Of a stretch of 28,269 nucleotides of DNA, positions 16,339-23,547 are shown piece by piece. The notes below the pieces were generated by a model. It was not told where the DNA came from, made no database searches, and saw nothing but the letters and a program-made list of their open reading frames with translations. The stretch lies in assembly GCA_035995725.1 (NCBI GenBank), contig DASYKE010000059.1, forward strand, positions 1-28,269. Reading direction: 5' to 3'. The position numbers and the translations under genes were made by a program. How positions within the stretch are numbered: the first letter of the stretch is position 1; the number at the start of each line of letters is the position of its first letter. The stretch is from JAQGLW01 sp035995725 (lineage in GTDB: Bacteria > Pseudomonadota > Gammaproteobacteria > Burkholderiales > Burkholderiaceae_D).

Positions 16339-16398
16339 GATGCATGAATGTACAATGCAAATTTTTTTTAAGATTAATGCGTAGCACGCATGAATTTT
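16339..16398. repeat. Duplicated LysR operator block, copy 1
   Basis: This 60-base block aligns with 16552-16609 at 50 of 58 positions with one two-base gap, by hand count. Inside it, ATGCG (16377-16381) and CGCAT (16387-16391) form an inverted repeat with a five-base centre, which also satisfies the T-N11-A rule of LysR-type boxes; flanking TT and AA extend the symmetry to 16374-16394. It lies 188-247 bases upstream of the VOC start codon, so it is a candidate activation site for that cluster. Confidence 0.65.
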
Positions 16399-16551
16399 TA
16401 TCTTGGGAGATTGTTCGCCGCCGGCAAGGATTTACACGTACAGTACAGGCACTACCTGGCATGCGTAATATGGCCGTACGGGAATACGTATAGACAAAAA
16501 GTTGAGAGACTGTTTGCTATTTCAGCAAATACTGTCGAAAGAACGGGTACC

Positions 16552-16609
16552 GATGCTAGAATGTAAAATCCAAATTTCTTAAGATTAATGCGAACCGCGC
16601 ATGAATTTT
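16552..16609. repeat. Duplicated LysR operator block, copy 2, over the lysR start codon
   Basis: This is the second copy of the duplicated block. Its palindrome ATGCG-N5-CGCAT is at 16588-16602, with extended symmetry over 16585-16605, and contains the ATG of the LysR gene at 16601. The extended -10 element TGCTAGAAT (16554-16562) opens the block. Binding here would sit on the start of the regulator's own gene, consistent with negative autoregulation. Confidence 0.65.
16554..16562 (+). promoter_or_regulatory. Candidate extended -10 promoter of the LysR gene
   Basis: TGCTAGAAT carries the TGn extension and a hexamer matching five of six bases of TATAAT. The -35 region is poor. A transcript starting near 16569 would have a leader of about 30 bases with no clear ribosome site before the ATG at 16601. 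Confidence 0.4.
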
Positions 16610-17545
16610 GACCTCGCTGACTTACGGGCATTTGTTGCGGTAGCCAAGCTGGGAAGCTTTGGCGCGGCGGCGGTCGAACTCCATATTTCTCAACCCGCAC
16701 TCTCCCGGCGCGTTGAGAAACTCGAAGACGCATTAGGCGTGCGCTTGTTTCACCGTACCACGCGCAAGGTCGCGCTTACGACCGTCGGACGGGAATTTTC
16801 ATACCGGGCTACTGAATTGCTCAATGGTCTTGAGCAGTCGCTACTTGGGATACGCGATGTGGCCGCACGGGTCACGGGTGAAGTGACGATTGCCTGCATG
16901 CCCTCTTCGGTGCGGTATTTTTTGCCGAGCGTCCTGATTCAGTTTCACGAACGCTATCCACGTATTATTATTCGTATTATCGATCAGGGAACGACCGAAG
17001 CTCTGGCGACTGTCGCACGCAGCGCGGCAGATTTTGGCCTCAGCTACATCGGTACTCAGGAGTCGAATCTCGAGTTCATGCCGATCCTGAAAGAGGATTT
17101 TGTGCTGGCCTGCAAGGTGGACCATCCCCTTGCAGGCAGATCGAAAGTAAGCTGGGCGGAATTGGAGTCCTTTGATTACATGACAGTCACAAAGGCGAGT
17201 CAGAATCGTCTTTTACTCGATATGGCGCTCACCAATGTACCGGCGCGGCCACGCTGGTTTTGCGAAGCCCAGCATGTCTCCACGCTTGTCAATCTGGTGG
17301 AGGCAGGAATGGGAATCGCAGCCGTGCCGCGTCTTGCAATGCCTCCGGACGGCCACCCGACGCTGATCAGCGTCCCGCTGGAAAAACCGACGATTACGCG
17401 AACAATTGGCTTGATCCGGCGCATCAACCGTCCGCTCTCGCCAGCCGCTCAGCAGCTGTATGATCAATTCGCTGCCTTTGCACTCAAAGAGGATGTTGCG
17501 ACCAAACGCTCCGGCAGTAGCAAGATGAAAAATGTAAAAAAGTAG
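16601..17545 (+). CDS. LysR-type transcriptional regulator
   Basis: This is a 314-aa LysR-family regulator. The winged HTH spans residues 1-60 (MNFDLADLRAFVAVAKLGSFGAAAVELHISQPALSRRVEKLE). The linker helix follows, then the periplasmic-binding-protein-like effector domain from about residue 90 (GEVTIACMPSSVRYFLPSVL) to 300. A lysine-rich tail ends the protein. The start is fixed by the family N terminus although no Shine-Dalgarno sequence is evident. It is divergent from the VOC-tctBAC-MmgE/PrpD-SDR-AbrB cluster and almost certainly controls it, with two matching LysR boxes in the shared control region. The inducer is probably the compound taken up or an intermediate. The gene is convergent with the MmgE/PrpD gene at 17768. 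Confidence 0.93.
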   Translation: MNFDLADLRAFVAVAKLGSFGAAAVELHISQPALSRRVEKLEDALGVRLFHRTTRKVALTTVGREFSYRATELLNGLEQSLLGIRDVAARVTGEVTIACMPSSVRYFLPSVLIQFHERYPRIIIRIIDQGTTEALATVARSAADFGLSYIGTQESNLEFMPILKEDFVLACKVDHPLAGRSKVSWAELESFDYMTVTKASQNRLLLDMALTNVPARPRWFCEAQHVSTLVNLVEAGMGIAAVPRLAMPPDGHPTLISVPLEKPTITRTIGLIRRINRPLSPAAQQLYDQFAAFALKEDVATKRSGSSKMKNVKK

Positions 17546-17708
17546 CTGGTGGTACGAAGGCCCACGATCGCATCGAACCCTGTACCGGCAGCAAGGATTC
17601 ATCTTTCCTGACGAAACCGCCGGAAAAATATTCCAGCGAGGCATTCTCGCGGAAAAAGCTCATGACCGAACCATGTGGGCGCCAGCGGAAGATCTTTGCC
17701 AGTTTCAT
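17484..17708 (-). other. Possible small or remnant reading frame after MmgE/PrpD copy 2
   Basis: On the minus strand, a frame open from about 17750 gives a 74-residue product from the ATG at 17708 (MKLAKIFRWRPHGSVMSFF). Its first 45 or so codons look coding-like, but the last 20 overlap the end of the LysR gene on the other strand. I recognise no family and see no ribosome site. It may be a chance frame or the end of a decayed gene. Confidence 0.2.
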
Positions 17709-17767
17709 CCGGTACCGGTTCAGCGGACGCAGTTCAATGATGCCGAACCGCGTCCGTCACATAACGT

Positions 17768-19141
17768 TCAAACAGTTGCCGCCGCGATGAATTCGCCGAG
17801 TTTTTTGCTGCCTGCTATCTCGCGTGACAGAGACCATGCGCCGGAAGCTTTTTTCTGTCCCAGAATCGGCTCGCTCTGGTCCATGAACTTGGCCTTCAGC
17901 TGCGCTTCGGTCAGCGGCTTTTCGACACTTCCCACGGCGTGCTCGATGAAAATGTGCAGATCCCTGCCGTCGGTAGTACGAATGTTGATGTCAACCGAGG
18001 CTTCATCGATGTTGTCGTCCACGATCGCATCGACCTTAGAGCGCAACGCCATTACCTCGGGCCGGTTCACTACCTCATCGGTATATTCATGCTCGCCGGC
18101 CCGGCCATACAGCAGGCCCACCGCGCACGAGTGGTAAACGCTGAACTTGCTTTCGAGACCGGTTTTAGGCGTCTTCTTGCCCGTCAGTTCCAACACCAGC
18201 GAGTGCACCTTGATCGTGATCTTCTGGACGTCTTCGGGTTTCAGCTTGTACTTGTCACGCAGCTGCACGCAGCCGTCGATGCTCGGGTGGATCACGATGC
18301 CGCAGGCAAAAGGCTTGTAGGTATTGAGCGCGATTTCCCATGTTTCGCCGAGCCGCTCGGTGATTTCCGCCCAGTCGGTTTTATCGGAAAACACCTGCAT
18401 CAGGCCGCGCGGCGCTTCCAGCGCGCGTTTGGAGGCGGTGAACCCATGCTTGGCCATCAATGCCGACATCAGGCCCGCCTTGGCCGCGCCACCCGGATGG
18501 AACGGCTTGGTCATGGTGCCGAATTGTTCGCGCAGGCCGATCGGCTGCGATGCTGCAATGCCCAGTGCCATCTGGGTGCGCGCGGCGTCCAGCTTGAGCA
18601 GGCGCGAGCAGGCAGCCGCGCTGCCCAGCATGCCGGTGGAACCGGTGATATGCCAGCCGCGATCATAGTGGTCGGGATAGACCGCATTGCCCACGCGGCA
18701 CGAGACCTCGATGCCGAGTACCAGCGCATCGATCAGGTCGCGGCCCGAAATGTCGAGATGCTGGCCCAAAGCCAACGCGGCGGATGCCACCGGGCCGGCC
18801 GGATGAATAATGGTTTTGAGATGGGTGTCGTCGAAATCGAATGTGTGCGAACTGATTCCGTTGAGCAGTGCCGCATTGGCGATATCCACTTTTTCCTTGC
18901 GACCGAGAATCGATGCCTGCGCGGCGGGCGACAGTTCCATCACGGCAGCCAACGCGGCCTGCATGGTCTCGTGCTGCGACGGACCGATCGCACAGCCGGC
19001 CCAGTTGGCGAAGGTACGATGGGCTTCCTGATCGACAGATTCGCTCCAGCCTTTGGAAGGGTGATTGACGACAAATTTGGCCAGCAGTTCAGTGACTGCA
19101 GGCGCGTTCGGATCGGCTTTGACCGTGGTGTTGCGTGCCAT
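17768..19141 (-). CDS. MmgE/PrpD-family protein (copy 2)
   Basis: This is a 457-aa full-length MmgE/PrpD protein. Landmarks are NGISSHTFDFDDTHLKT (residues 94-110, aspartates 104-105), IIHPAGP (His113), RGWHITGSTGMLG, TKPFHPGGAAKAG and YKPFACGIVIHPSID. It is the third gene of a GntR-Bug-MmgE/PrpD unit, 27 bases after the receptor gene, and the ribosome site is weak. Like copy 1 it sits with a Bug receptor, which suggests a carboxylate substrate. The reaction (dehydratase, decarboxylase or epimerase) cannot be told from sequence. It has no clear special relation to copy 1 beyond shared family motifs. Confidence 0.88.
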   Translation of the reverse strand: MARNTTVKADPNAPAVTELLAKFVVNHPSKGWSESVDQEAHRTFANWAGCAIGPSQHETMQAALAAVMELSPAAQASILGRKEKVDIANAALLNGISSHTFDFDDTHLKTIIHPAGPVASAALALGQHLDISGRDLIDALVLGIEVSCRVGNAVYPDHYDRGWHITGSTGMLGSAAACSRLLKLDAARTQMALGIAASQPIGLREQFGTMTKPFHPGGAAKAGLMSALMAKHGFTASKRALEAPRGLMQVFSDKTDWAEITERLGETWEIALNTYKPFACGIVIHPSIDGCVQLRDKYKLKPEDVQKITIKVHSLVLELTGKKTPKTGLESKFSVYHSCAVGLLYGRAGEHEYTDEVVNRPEVMALRSKVDAIVDDNIDEASVDINIRTTDGRDLHIFIEHAVGSVEKPLTEAQLKAKFMDQSEPILGQKKASGAWSLSREIAGSKKLGEFIAAATV

Positions 19142-19168
19142 GTTTTTGCTTTCTGAAGGACGGAAGGG

Positions 19169-20146
19169 TTATTCGATTTCGATGTTGCGGGACTTCACCA
19201 GGCGCGACCACTTGTCGATATCGCTCTTGATGTAAGCGGCGAATTGTTCAGGCGACATCGGCATGGTTTCCAATGCCTCGCCCGACAGTTTCTCGCGCAG
19301 TTCCGGCATCGTGAGGGCGCGGTTGATCTCGGCATTCAATCGCATGACAATCGGCTTGGGCATGTTGGCCGGTCCCATGATCCCGTACCACTGGACGCCG
19401 TCGAAACCCTTGAATCCAAGCTCTTCCATGGTGGGCACGTCGGGCAGCAGGCGATGACGGGTTGTGCCGGTGACAGCCAGCGGCCGCATTCTTCCGGACT
19501 TGATGTAAGGCAGCGCCGCAGCCAGCCCGGGAAACATTGCCTGCGTCTGGCCGCCGAGCACATCGATAATCGCCGGACCGATACCGCGGTAAGGCGCGTG
19601 CGCCATGGATGTCTTGGTGGCTTCCTTCAACTGCTCCATCACCAGGTGCGTCAGCGTCCCTTGTCCGGAGGAACCATAACTGACCTTGTCGGGATTGGCC
19701 TTGAGATAGGCGATGAATTCCTTCAGCGACTTGACCGGCAGGCTGGGCGTGACGACCAGCACATTGGGCGTGCCGCCCACCATGCCGATCGGCGTGAAAC
19801 CGTTGATCGCGTCATATGGCAGCTTGCGCACCGCCGGATTGGTGCCATGCGTGCCGACATAGCCGAGCAGCAGCGTGTAACCGTCGGGCGCCGACCTGGC
19901 AACCGCTTGGGAGGCAATGATGCCTCCGCCGCCGCTTTGATTGTCAACGAAAAAAGTCTGGCCTAATGCCTTGCCCAGCCGATCGCCCATGGTACGCGCG
20001 ACCAGATCGACACCGCCGCCCGGAGCGACCGGCGCGATGATTTTCACCGGCTTGGCCGGCCACGCGTCTTGCGCGCCGGCCCAATGCGGCAGCGACAACA
20101 TGCATGCACAGGCAACGATGGCCTTAAGACTTTTTCTTCTCTTCAT
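19169..20146 (-). CDS. Bug-family periplasmic receptor (copy 2, no adjacent TctAB)
   Basis: This is a 325-aa TctC/Bug solute receptor. The signal peptide spans about residues 1-24 (MKRRKSLKAIVACACMLSL, cut after WAGA before QDAWPAKP). The mature start KPVKIIAPVAPGGGVDLVARTMGDRL and the MAHAPYRGIGPAIIDVLGGQTQAMF region are the typical carboxylate-pocket elements. I start it at 20146, where AGGAG lies six bases upstream; this start and its ribosome site lie within the last codons of the GntR gene, a 23-base overlap. No tctA or tctB accompanies it, as is common for orphan Bug proteins, so it may share permeases encoded elsewhere or serve as a sensor. Confidence 0.93.
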   Translation of the reverse strand: MKRRKSLKAIVACACMLSLPHWAGAQDAWPAKPVKIIAPVAPGGGVDLVARTMGDRLGKALGQTFFVDNQSGGGGIIASQAVARSAPDGYTLLLGYVGTHGTNPAVRKLPYDAINGFTPIGMVGGTPNVLVVTPSLPVKSLKEFIAYLKANPDKVSYGSSGQGTLTHLVMEQLKEATKTSMAHAPYRGIGPAIIDVLGGQTQAMFPGLAAALPYIKSGRMRPLAVTGTTRHRLLPDVPTMEELGFKGFDGVQWYGIMGPANMPKPIVMRLNAEINRALTMPELREKLSGEALETMPMSPEQFAAYIKSDIDKWSRLVKSRNIEIE

Positions 20147-20843
20147 GGATATCTCCTTTGGATGAAAGTTTGAACAGCCGCTCTTGCGCGGCTTTAACAT
20201 GGGTAGCCATCAGCGATTGGCAGGCCTCGGATTGGGCACCGCGGATCGCGTCGACGATCGCATGGTGCTCACGGATGGAACTGAGCATGCCGACGTCGCT
20301 GGATAGATTTTTCAGGCGCGCGAGATGCAGTTTCTGCACCACGCCGCGATAGACATCGCAAATCTGCTGGTTGCCGCATGCGATGATAATGTCCCAGTGA
20401 AAATGCAGATTGGTTTCGTAATACAGCATCACATCCTTGCGCTCGGCTGCATCGTCCATCTGCGCCAGCCGCTGTTCCAGCAGGCTCACCAGTGCCGGGG
20501 ATGGCTCGGTTGCGGCCTTGTGGCCCGCAAATGCATCGAGCACCGCGCGCAACTGGTACAGGTCTGCGGTTTCCGACGCCGACAGCTGGCGCACGAATAC
20601 ACCCGCATGCTTGCGCGACTCGACCAGCCCGCTGCTTTCCAGATCGCGCAGCGCTTCGCGCACCGGCACTCTCGAAACACCGAGCCGGGCGGCGATCACC
20701 GGTTCGGTAATACGCTCTCCCGGCGACAGATCGCCGCGCAGAATCGACGACAGCACATCGTCGCGGATCAGGCGTGCAAGCGGCACATCCCTGACTTGGG
20801 TCAGTATGTCGCCGGTCGAATCGACCTTGGTCCAGGGCATCAT
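20124..20843 (-). CDS. GntR-family regulator, FCD (FadR-like) subgroup
   Basis: This is a 239-aa transcription factor. The GntR winged HTH covers about residues 20-85 (RGDLSPGERITEPVIAARLGVSRVPVREALRDLESSGLVESRKHAGVFV). The C-terminal FCD all-helical domain has the usual metal-binding candidates Asn145/His149, His193 or His194, and His215. I chose the ATG at 20843 (a second ATG follows directly); an upstream start at 20900 would place coding sequence over the operator palindrome. No clear ribosome site is seen. It is the first gene of the GntR-Bug-MmgE/PrpD unit and overlaps the receptor gene by 23 bases. With the palindrome at 20871-20890 it probably represses its own operon until a carboxylate ligand binds. 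Confidence 0.92.
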   Translation of the reverse strand: MMPWTKVDSTGDILTQVRDVPLARLIRDDVLSSILRGDLSPGERITEPVIAARLGVSRVPVREALRDLESSGLVESRKHAGVFVRQLSASETADLYQLRAVLDAFAGHKAATEPSPALVSLLEQRLAQMDDAAERKDVMLYYETNLHFHWDIIIACGNQQICDVYRGVVQKLHLARLKNLSSDVGMLSSIREHHAIVDAIRGAQSEACQSLMATHVKAAQERLFKLSSKGDIHEEKKKS

Positions 20844-20870
20844 AGGTGGATGAGGAAACTTATTAACATG

Positions 20871-20890
20871 GTATATCGTATACGATATAC
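20871..20890. promoter_or_regulatory. Perfect 20-base palindrome, probable GntR operator
   Basis: GTATATCGTATACGATATAC is its own exact reverse complement. It starts immediately after the -10 element of the promoter at 20891-20920 and ends 27 bases before the GntR start codon, so the likely transcription start lies inside it. FCD-type GntR repressors commonly bind short AT-rich palindromes at their own promoters. Assignment to this GntR is inference from position. Confidence 0.8.
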
Positions 20891-20920
20891 ATCGTAGCAA
20901 TTAACGAATGGTGCTGTCAA
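20891..20920 (-). promoter_or_regulatory. Sigma-70-type promoter of the GntR-Bug-MmgE/PrpD unit
   Basis: On the minus strand a consensus -35 box TTGACA (20920-20915) is followed, after 18 bases, by TACGAT (20896-20891), which matches four of six -10 bases. Transcription would start near 20884 within the operator palindrome, giving a leader of about 40 bases. Confidence 0.6.
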
Positions 20921-21027
20921 GCAATTTATTGCCGTGATGCCATGTGCCCGAATGGCTTTTTGGCTCCCAATCCTCGTGGACAACAGGATCGGCAAGCCGC
21001 TTCGCAAGCAGGTAGCGTCGCTCTCTG

Positions 21028-21759
21028 CTATTGAAAACCGGCATGTCTGAAGCGTTCGCTCCCGGTCGTGCTGAGCAGCAGCTCGATAAACTGACGCGCT
21101 GCCTGCTTGATGTCCGCGCTGCCAGGCGCAACGCCATAGGTGGTGCTCAACTGCAGCTCCGCAGGCAACGGCCCGACCAGCGTATCGCCCTGGATATGCA
21201 AAATTTCACTGATCTGGGTAATCCCCAGTTCTGCATCGCCTTTGGCCACCAGCTTCATTACTTCCAGCCCATTGGCCGCGAGCAGCGATTTCGATTTCAA
21301 TGCGTCCGCCAGGCCGAGCCGTTCCAGCACTTTGGCAAAATGAATGCCGGTGGTCGCTCCCCTGGCAGGATCGCCGTATGCGACCGACTGCGCGTTGAGC
21401 AGGGATGCGCGAAAAGCTTCGGCGTTGCTCACATCGGGATGCACGCCGCCTTTGCGCACGGCGACGCCGACGCGCACCATGCCGAGATCGTGCGGCGCCG
21501 CAGGCGGTATGATCTTGCCCGCTGCCAGTGCCTCCAGACGTTCGCGCGCGTTGATCACGATATCGGTTCGCAACCCCGCCTTCAGCTTGCCGTCGACTCC
21601 GCCGGCAGTCGAAAATTCGAAATGCACCTGATGCCCGGTCGTGCGTTCGAATTGTTCCGCCAGTTCGGTAACCGGCACCTGCACCGCGGCAGCGCTCAGC
21701 ACGGTAATGCCGGTGGACTGTGCGGAACCGCTGGCTCCGGTAAAAGCTGTTGCCGTCAT
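21028..21759 (-). CDS. ModA-like binding protein without signal peptide
   Basis: This is a 243-aa type II binding protein of the ModA-like family, clearly related to the secreted one at 3390 (both open with VLSA-A-V, share an adjacent TG-turn, and end with VGPLPAELQ / VGPLPADVQ). AAGGA lies seven bases before the ATG at 21759, giving MTATAFTGASGSAQSTGITVLSAAAV, which has no hydrophobic signal segment; the in-frame upstream sequence has none either. The protein is therefore predicted to stay in the cytoplasm, unusual for this fold. It is the last gene of the TauABC-like set, 84 bases after the permease gene. It may be an intracellular ligand-binding or regulatory protein. Loss of the signal by mutation is also possible. 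Confidence 0.8.
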   Translation of the reverse strand: MTATAFTGASGSAQSTGITVLSAAAVQVPVTELAEQFERTTGHQVHFEFSTAGGVDGKLKAGLRTDIVINARERLEALAAGKIIPPAAPHDLGMVRVGVAVRKGGVHPDVSNAEAFRASLLNAQSVAYGDPARGATTGIHFAKVLERLGLADALKSKSLLAANGLEVMKLVAKGDAELGITQISEILHIQGDTLVGPLPAELQLSTTYGVAPGSADIKQAARQFIELLLSTTGSERFRHAGFQ

Positions 21760-21843
21760 TGAATCATCCTTGAATAAAGTGTCGGACAAGTTTCGATTGT
21801 TTGCCGGTACCGCGGCAGCCGGCAACCTGCTTTGCATGCATGT

Positions 21844-22674
21844 TCAGCGCGACGCCTTCCACGGCACAATGATGCGCTCCAGTTCATTGAGGATCACCGA
21901 GAACAGGAAACCCAGCAGCGCGATCACGACCAGTCCGACATACATCGTCTCGACCGACAGGATTTCCCACGCATTCCAGATCATGTACCCGAGGCCGCTC
22001 TTGGCGCCGATCATCTCGGCGATCGCGATCAGGATCAGCCCCATGCCGATACCCAGCTTGATCCCGCTCATGATGTGCGGCATGGCGCCGGGCAGCGCGA
22101 TGGTGCGAAACACCTGCCAGCGGCCGGCGCCGAAATTGCGGCCGACATCGAGATAAATCTTGTTTATCTCAAGCACGCCGGTAGCCGAATTGATCAGCAC
22201 CGGATAGAACACTCCGATCGCGACCATGACGATCTTGGACGCTTCGCCGAGACCGAAAATCAGCAGGATCAGCGGAAAGATGGCGCTCTTGGGAATCGGG
22301 TAAGTCGCCGCCACCAGCGGATCGACCACCGCGCGCAGCGGGCGGTACAGCCCGATCGCGATACCGAGCAGAAGTGCCGGCACGCCACCCAGCAAAAAGC
22401 CCCAGAACAGGCGCTGCAGGCTGGCCCAGGTGTTTTTCCACAGCGAGCCGTCTTTCATGAGCGCCAGCAGGGTATCGAATACCTTGGACGGAGCCGGGAA
22501 AAAGCGCGCATCCAGCATGCCCGTACGTACCGCGGCTTCCCACAACAACAGCAGTACGATCGGCGACAAGAGATTGATCAGGCGATCGCGGTTGTCGATG
22601 CTCATCAAGCGGGTCGAACGCGGCTTGCCGGCGCCCGGCAGTTCCTTGGCATGCGTTTTTTGCACCGTACTCAT
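21844..22674 (-). CDS. TauC/SsuC-type ABC transporter permease
   Basis: This is a 276-aa inner-membrane permease with about six hydrophobic helices. The cytoplasmic EAA-type loop that contacts the ATPase is visible at about residues 177-205 (VGRNFGAGRWQVFRTIALPGAMPHIMSG). The start overlaps the ATPase stop by four bases (ATGA), and GGAG precedes it by nine bases. With the ATPase and the NMT1-like receptor it makes a complete importer. This family imports sulfonates, taurine, nitrate, pyrimidine precursors or phthalate-type aromatic acids. The neighbouring 4,5-cleavage genes favour an aromatic carboxylate, which is inference. Confidence 0.93.
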   Translation of the reverse strand: MSTVQKTHAKELPGAGKPRSTRLMSIDNRDRLINLLSPIVLLLLWEAAVRTGMLDARFFPAPSKVFDTLLALMKDGSLWKNTWASLQRLFWGFLLGGVPALLLGIAIGLYRPLRAVVDPLVAATYPIPKSAIFPLILLIFGLGEASKIVMVAIGVFYPVLINSATGVLEINKIYLDVGRNFGAGRWQVFRTIALPGAMPHIMSGIKLGIGMGLILIAIAEMIGAKSGLGYMIWNAWEILSVETMYVGLVVIALLGFLFSVILNELERIIVPWKASR

Positions 22675-23537
22675 GCTTTGGCACTCCTTTCATCCTGTGC
22701 ACGGGCACGCTGCACTTCGTCGCGCAGCTGGCCCCAGATCGAATAGACCAGCTCGCCGTAGGCTGGGCGGGAATGCAATTCCAGTACATCGCGCGGCCGC
22801 TCGAACGGCACATCGACGATCTGCTTGGTGCGTCCGGGCTGGGCAGTCATGATCATGATGCGATCGCCCAGCGTGACTGCTTCATCGACGCTGTGCGTGA
22901 TGAAGAGCACGGTCTTGCGGCTGTCTTCCCAGATACGCAGCAATTCTTCCTGCAGCAGCACCCTGTTCTGTTCATCCAGCGCCGAGAACGGTTCATCCAT
23001 CAGCAGCACATCGGGATCGTTGGCGAATGCGCGGGCTATCGACACCCGCTGCCGCATGCCGCCCGACAACTGATGCGGATAAGCGTCGGCAAACTTGCTC
23101 AGCCCGGTACGATTCAGATAATGCCCGACCACGTCTGCAATTTCTGCCTTGGGCCGCTTGCGAAGGGTCAGTCCGTAAGCGGCATTTTCCCACGCGGTCA
23201 TCCATGGAAACAGTGAATCGCCCTGGAACACCATCGAATTGCCCGGCCGGTCCGGCCGTGCACTCCCTCCGGTCGCGGCCGGCGCTGCGACTTCGATAGT
23301 GCCGCTGGTCGGCGTTTCCAGGTTGGCCAGAATTCTCAGCAGTGTCGTCTTGCCGCAGCCGCTAGGGCCGACGATCATGAAAAAGCAGCCGGTCGGGATG
23401 TCGAGCGATACGTTATCGAGCGCGGTAACCGGTCCGCTGCGGGACTCGAAAGTCTTGGTCAGATTGCGCAGGCGGATCTTGACCGGCACGCCGTCGACCG
23501 GCGCGACCGGATCGTTGTGAATTGCGGAAGATTGCAT
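22671..23537 (-). CDS. TauB/SsuB-type ABC transporter ATP-binding protein
   Basis: This is a 288-aa ABC ATPase with Walker A GPSGCGKTT (57-65), Q-loop VFQGDSLFPW (103-112), signature LSGGMRQRVS (157-166), Walker B VLLMDEPF (177-184) and the H-loop histidine in LFITHSVDEA. The Q-loop and DEPFSALDEQ are typical of the nitrate/sulfonate/taurine class. GGGAGG precedes the ATG by about seven bases and the gene begins ten bases after the receptor gene. It powers the importer with the flanking genes. Confidence 0.95.
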   Translation of the reverse strand: MQSSAIHNDPVAPVDGVPVKIRLRNLTKTFESRSGPVTALDNVSLDIPTGCFFMIVGPSGCGKTTLLRILANLETPTSGTIEVAAPAATGGSARPDRPGNSMVFQGDSLFPWMTAWENAAYGLTLRKRPKAEIADVVGHYLNRTGLSKFADAYPHQLSGGMRQRVSIARAFANDPDVLLMDEPFSALDEQNRVLLQEELLRIWEDSRKTVLFITHSVDEAVTLGDRIMIMTAQPGRTKQIVDVPFERPRDVLELHSRPAYGELVYSIWGQLRDEVQRARAQDERSAKA

Positions 23538-23547
23538 GGCATCCTCC

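Larger units (their letters stand above)
16152..16600. promoter_or_regulatory. Divergent control region of LysR gene and VOC-Tct cluster
   Basis: These 449 bases between the two divergent genes contain no gene. They hold a duplicated block (16339-16398 and 16552-16609), each copy with a LysR-type palindrome; a hairpin TTTGCT-ATTTC-AGCAAA (16513-16529); the palindrome CCACATGTGG (16200-16209); and an isolated ATGCG half-site at 16261-16265. The LysR gene probably uses the extended -10 element TGCTAGAAT at 16554-16562. I could not pick a convincing promoter for the VOC direction. Confidence 0.6.

Noticed and set aside
17939..19156. A plus-strand open frame of about 400 codons opposite MmgE/PrpD copy 2
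   Set aside because: It is a shadow of a complete MmgE/PrpD gene with all family motifs; the frame itself resembles nothing.
20844..20900. An upstream start for the GntR gene adding 19 residues
   Set aside because: It would place coding sequence over the perfect palindrome and the predicted transcription start; the added residues have no GntR similarity.
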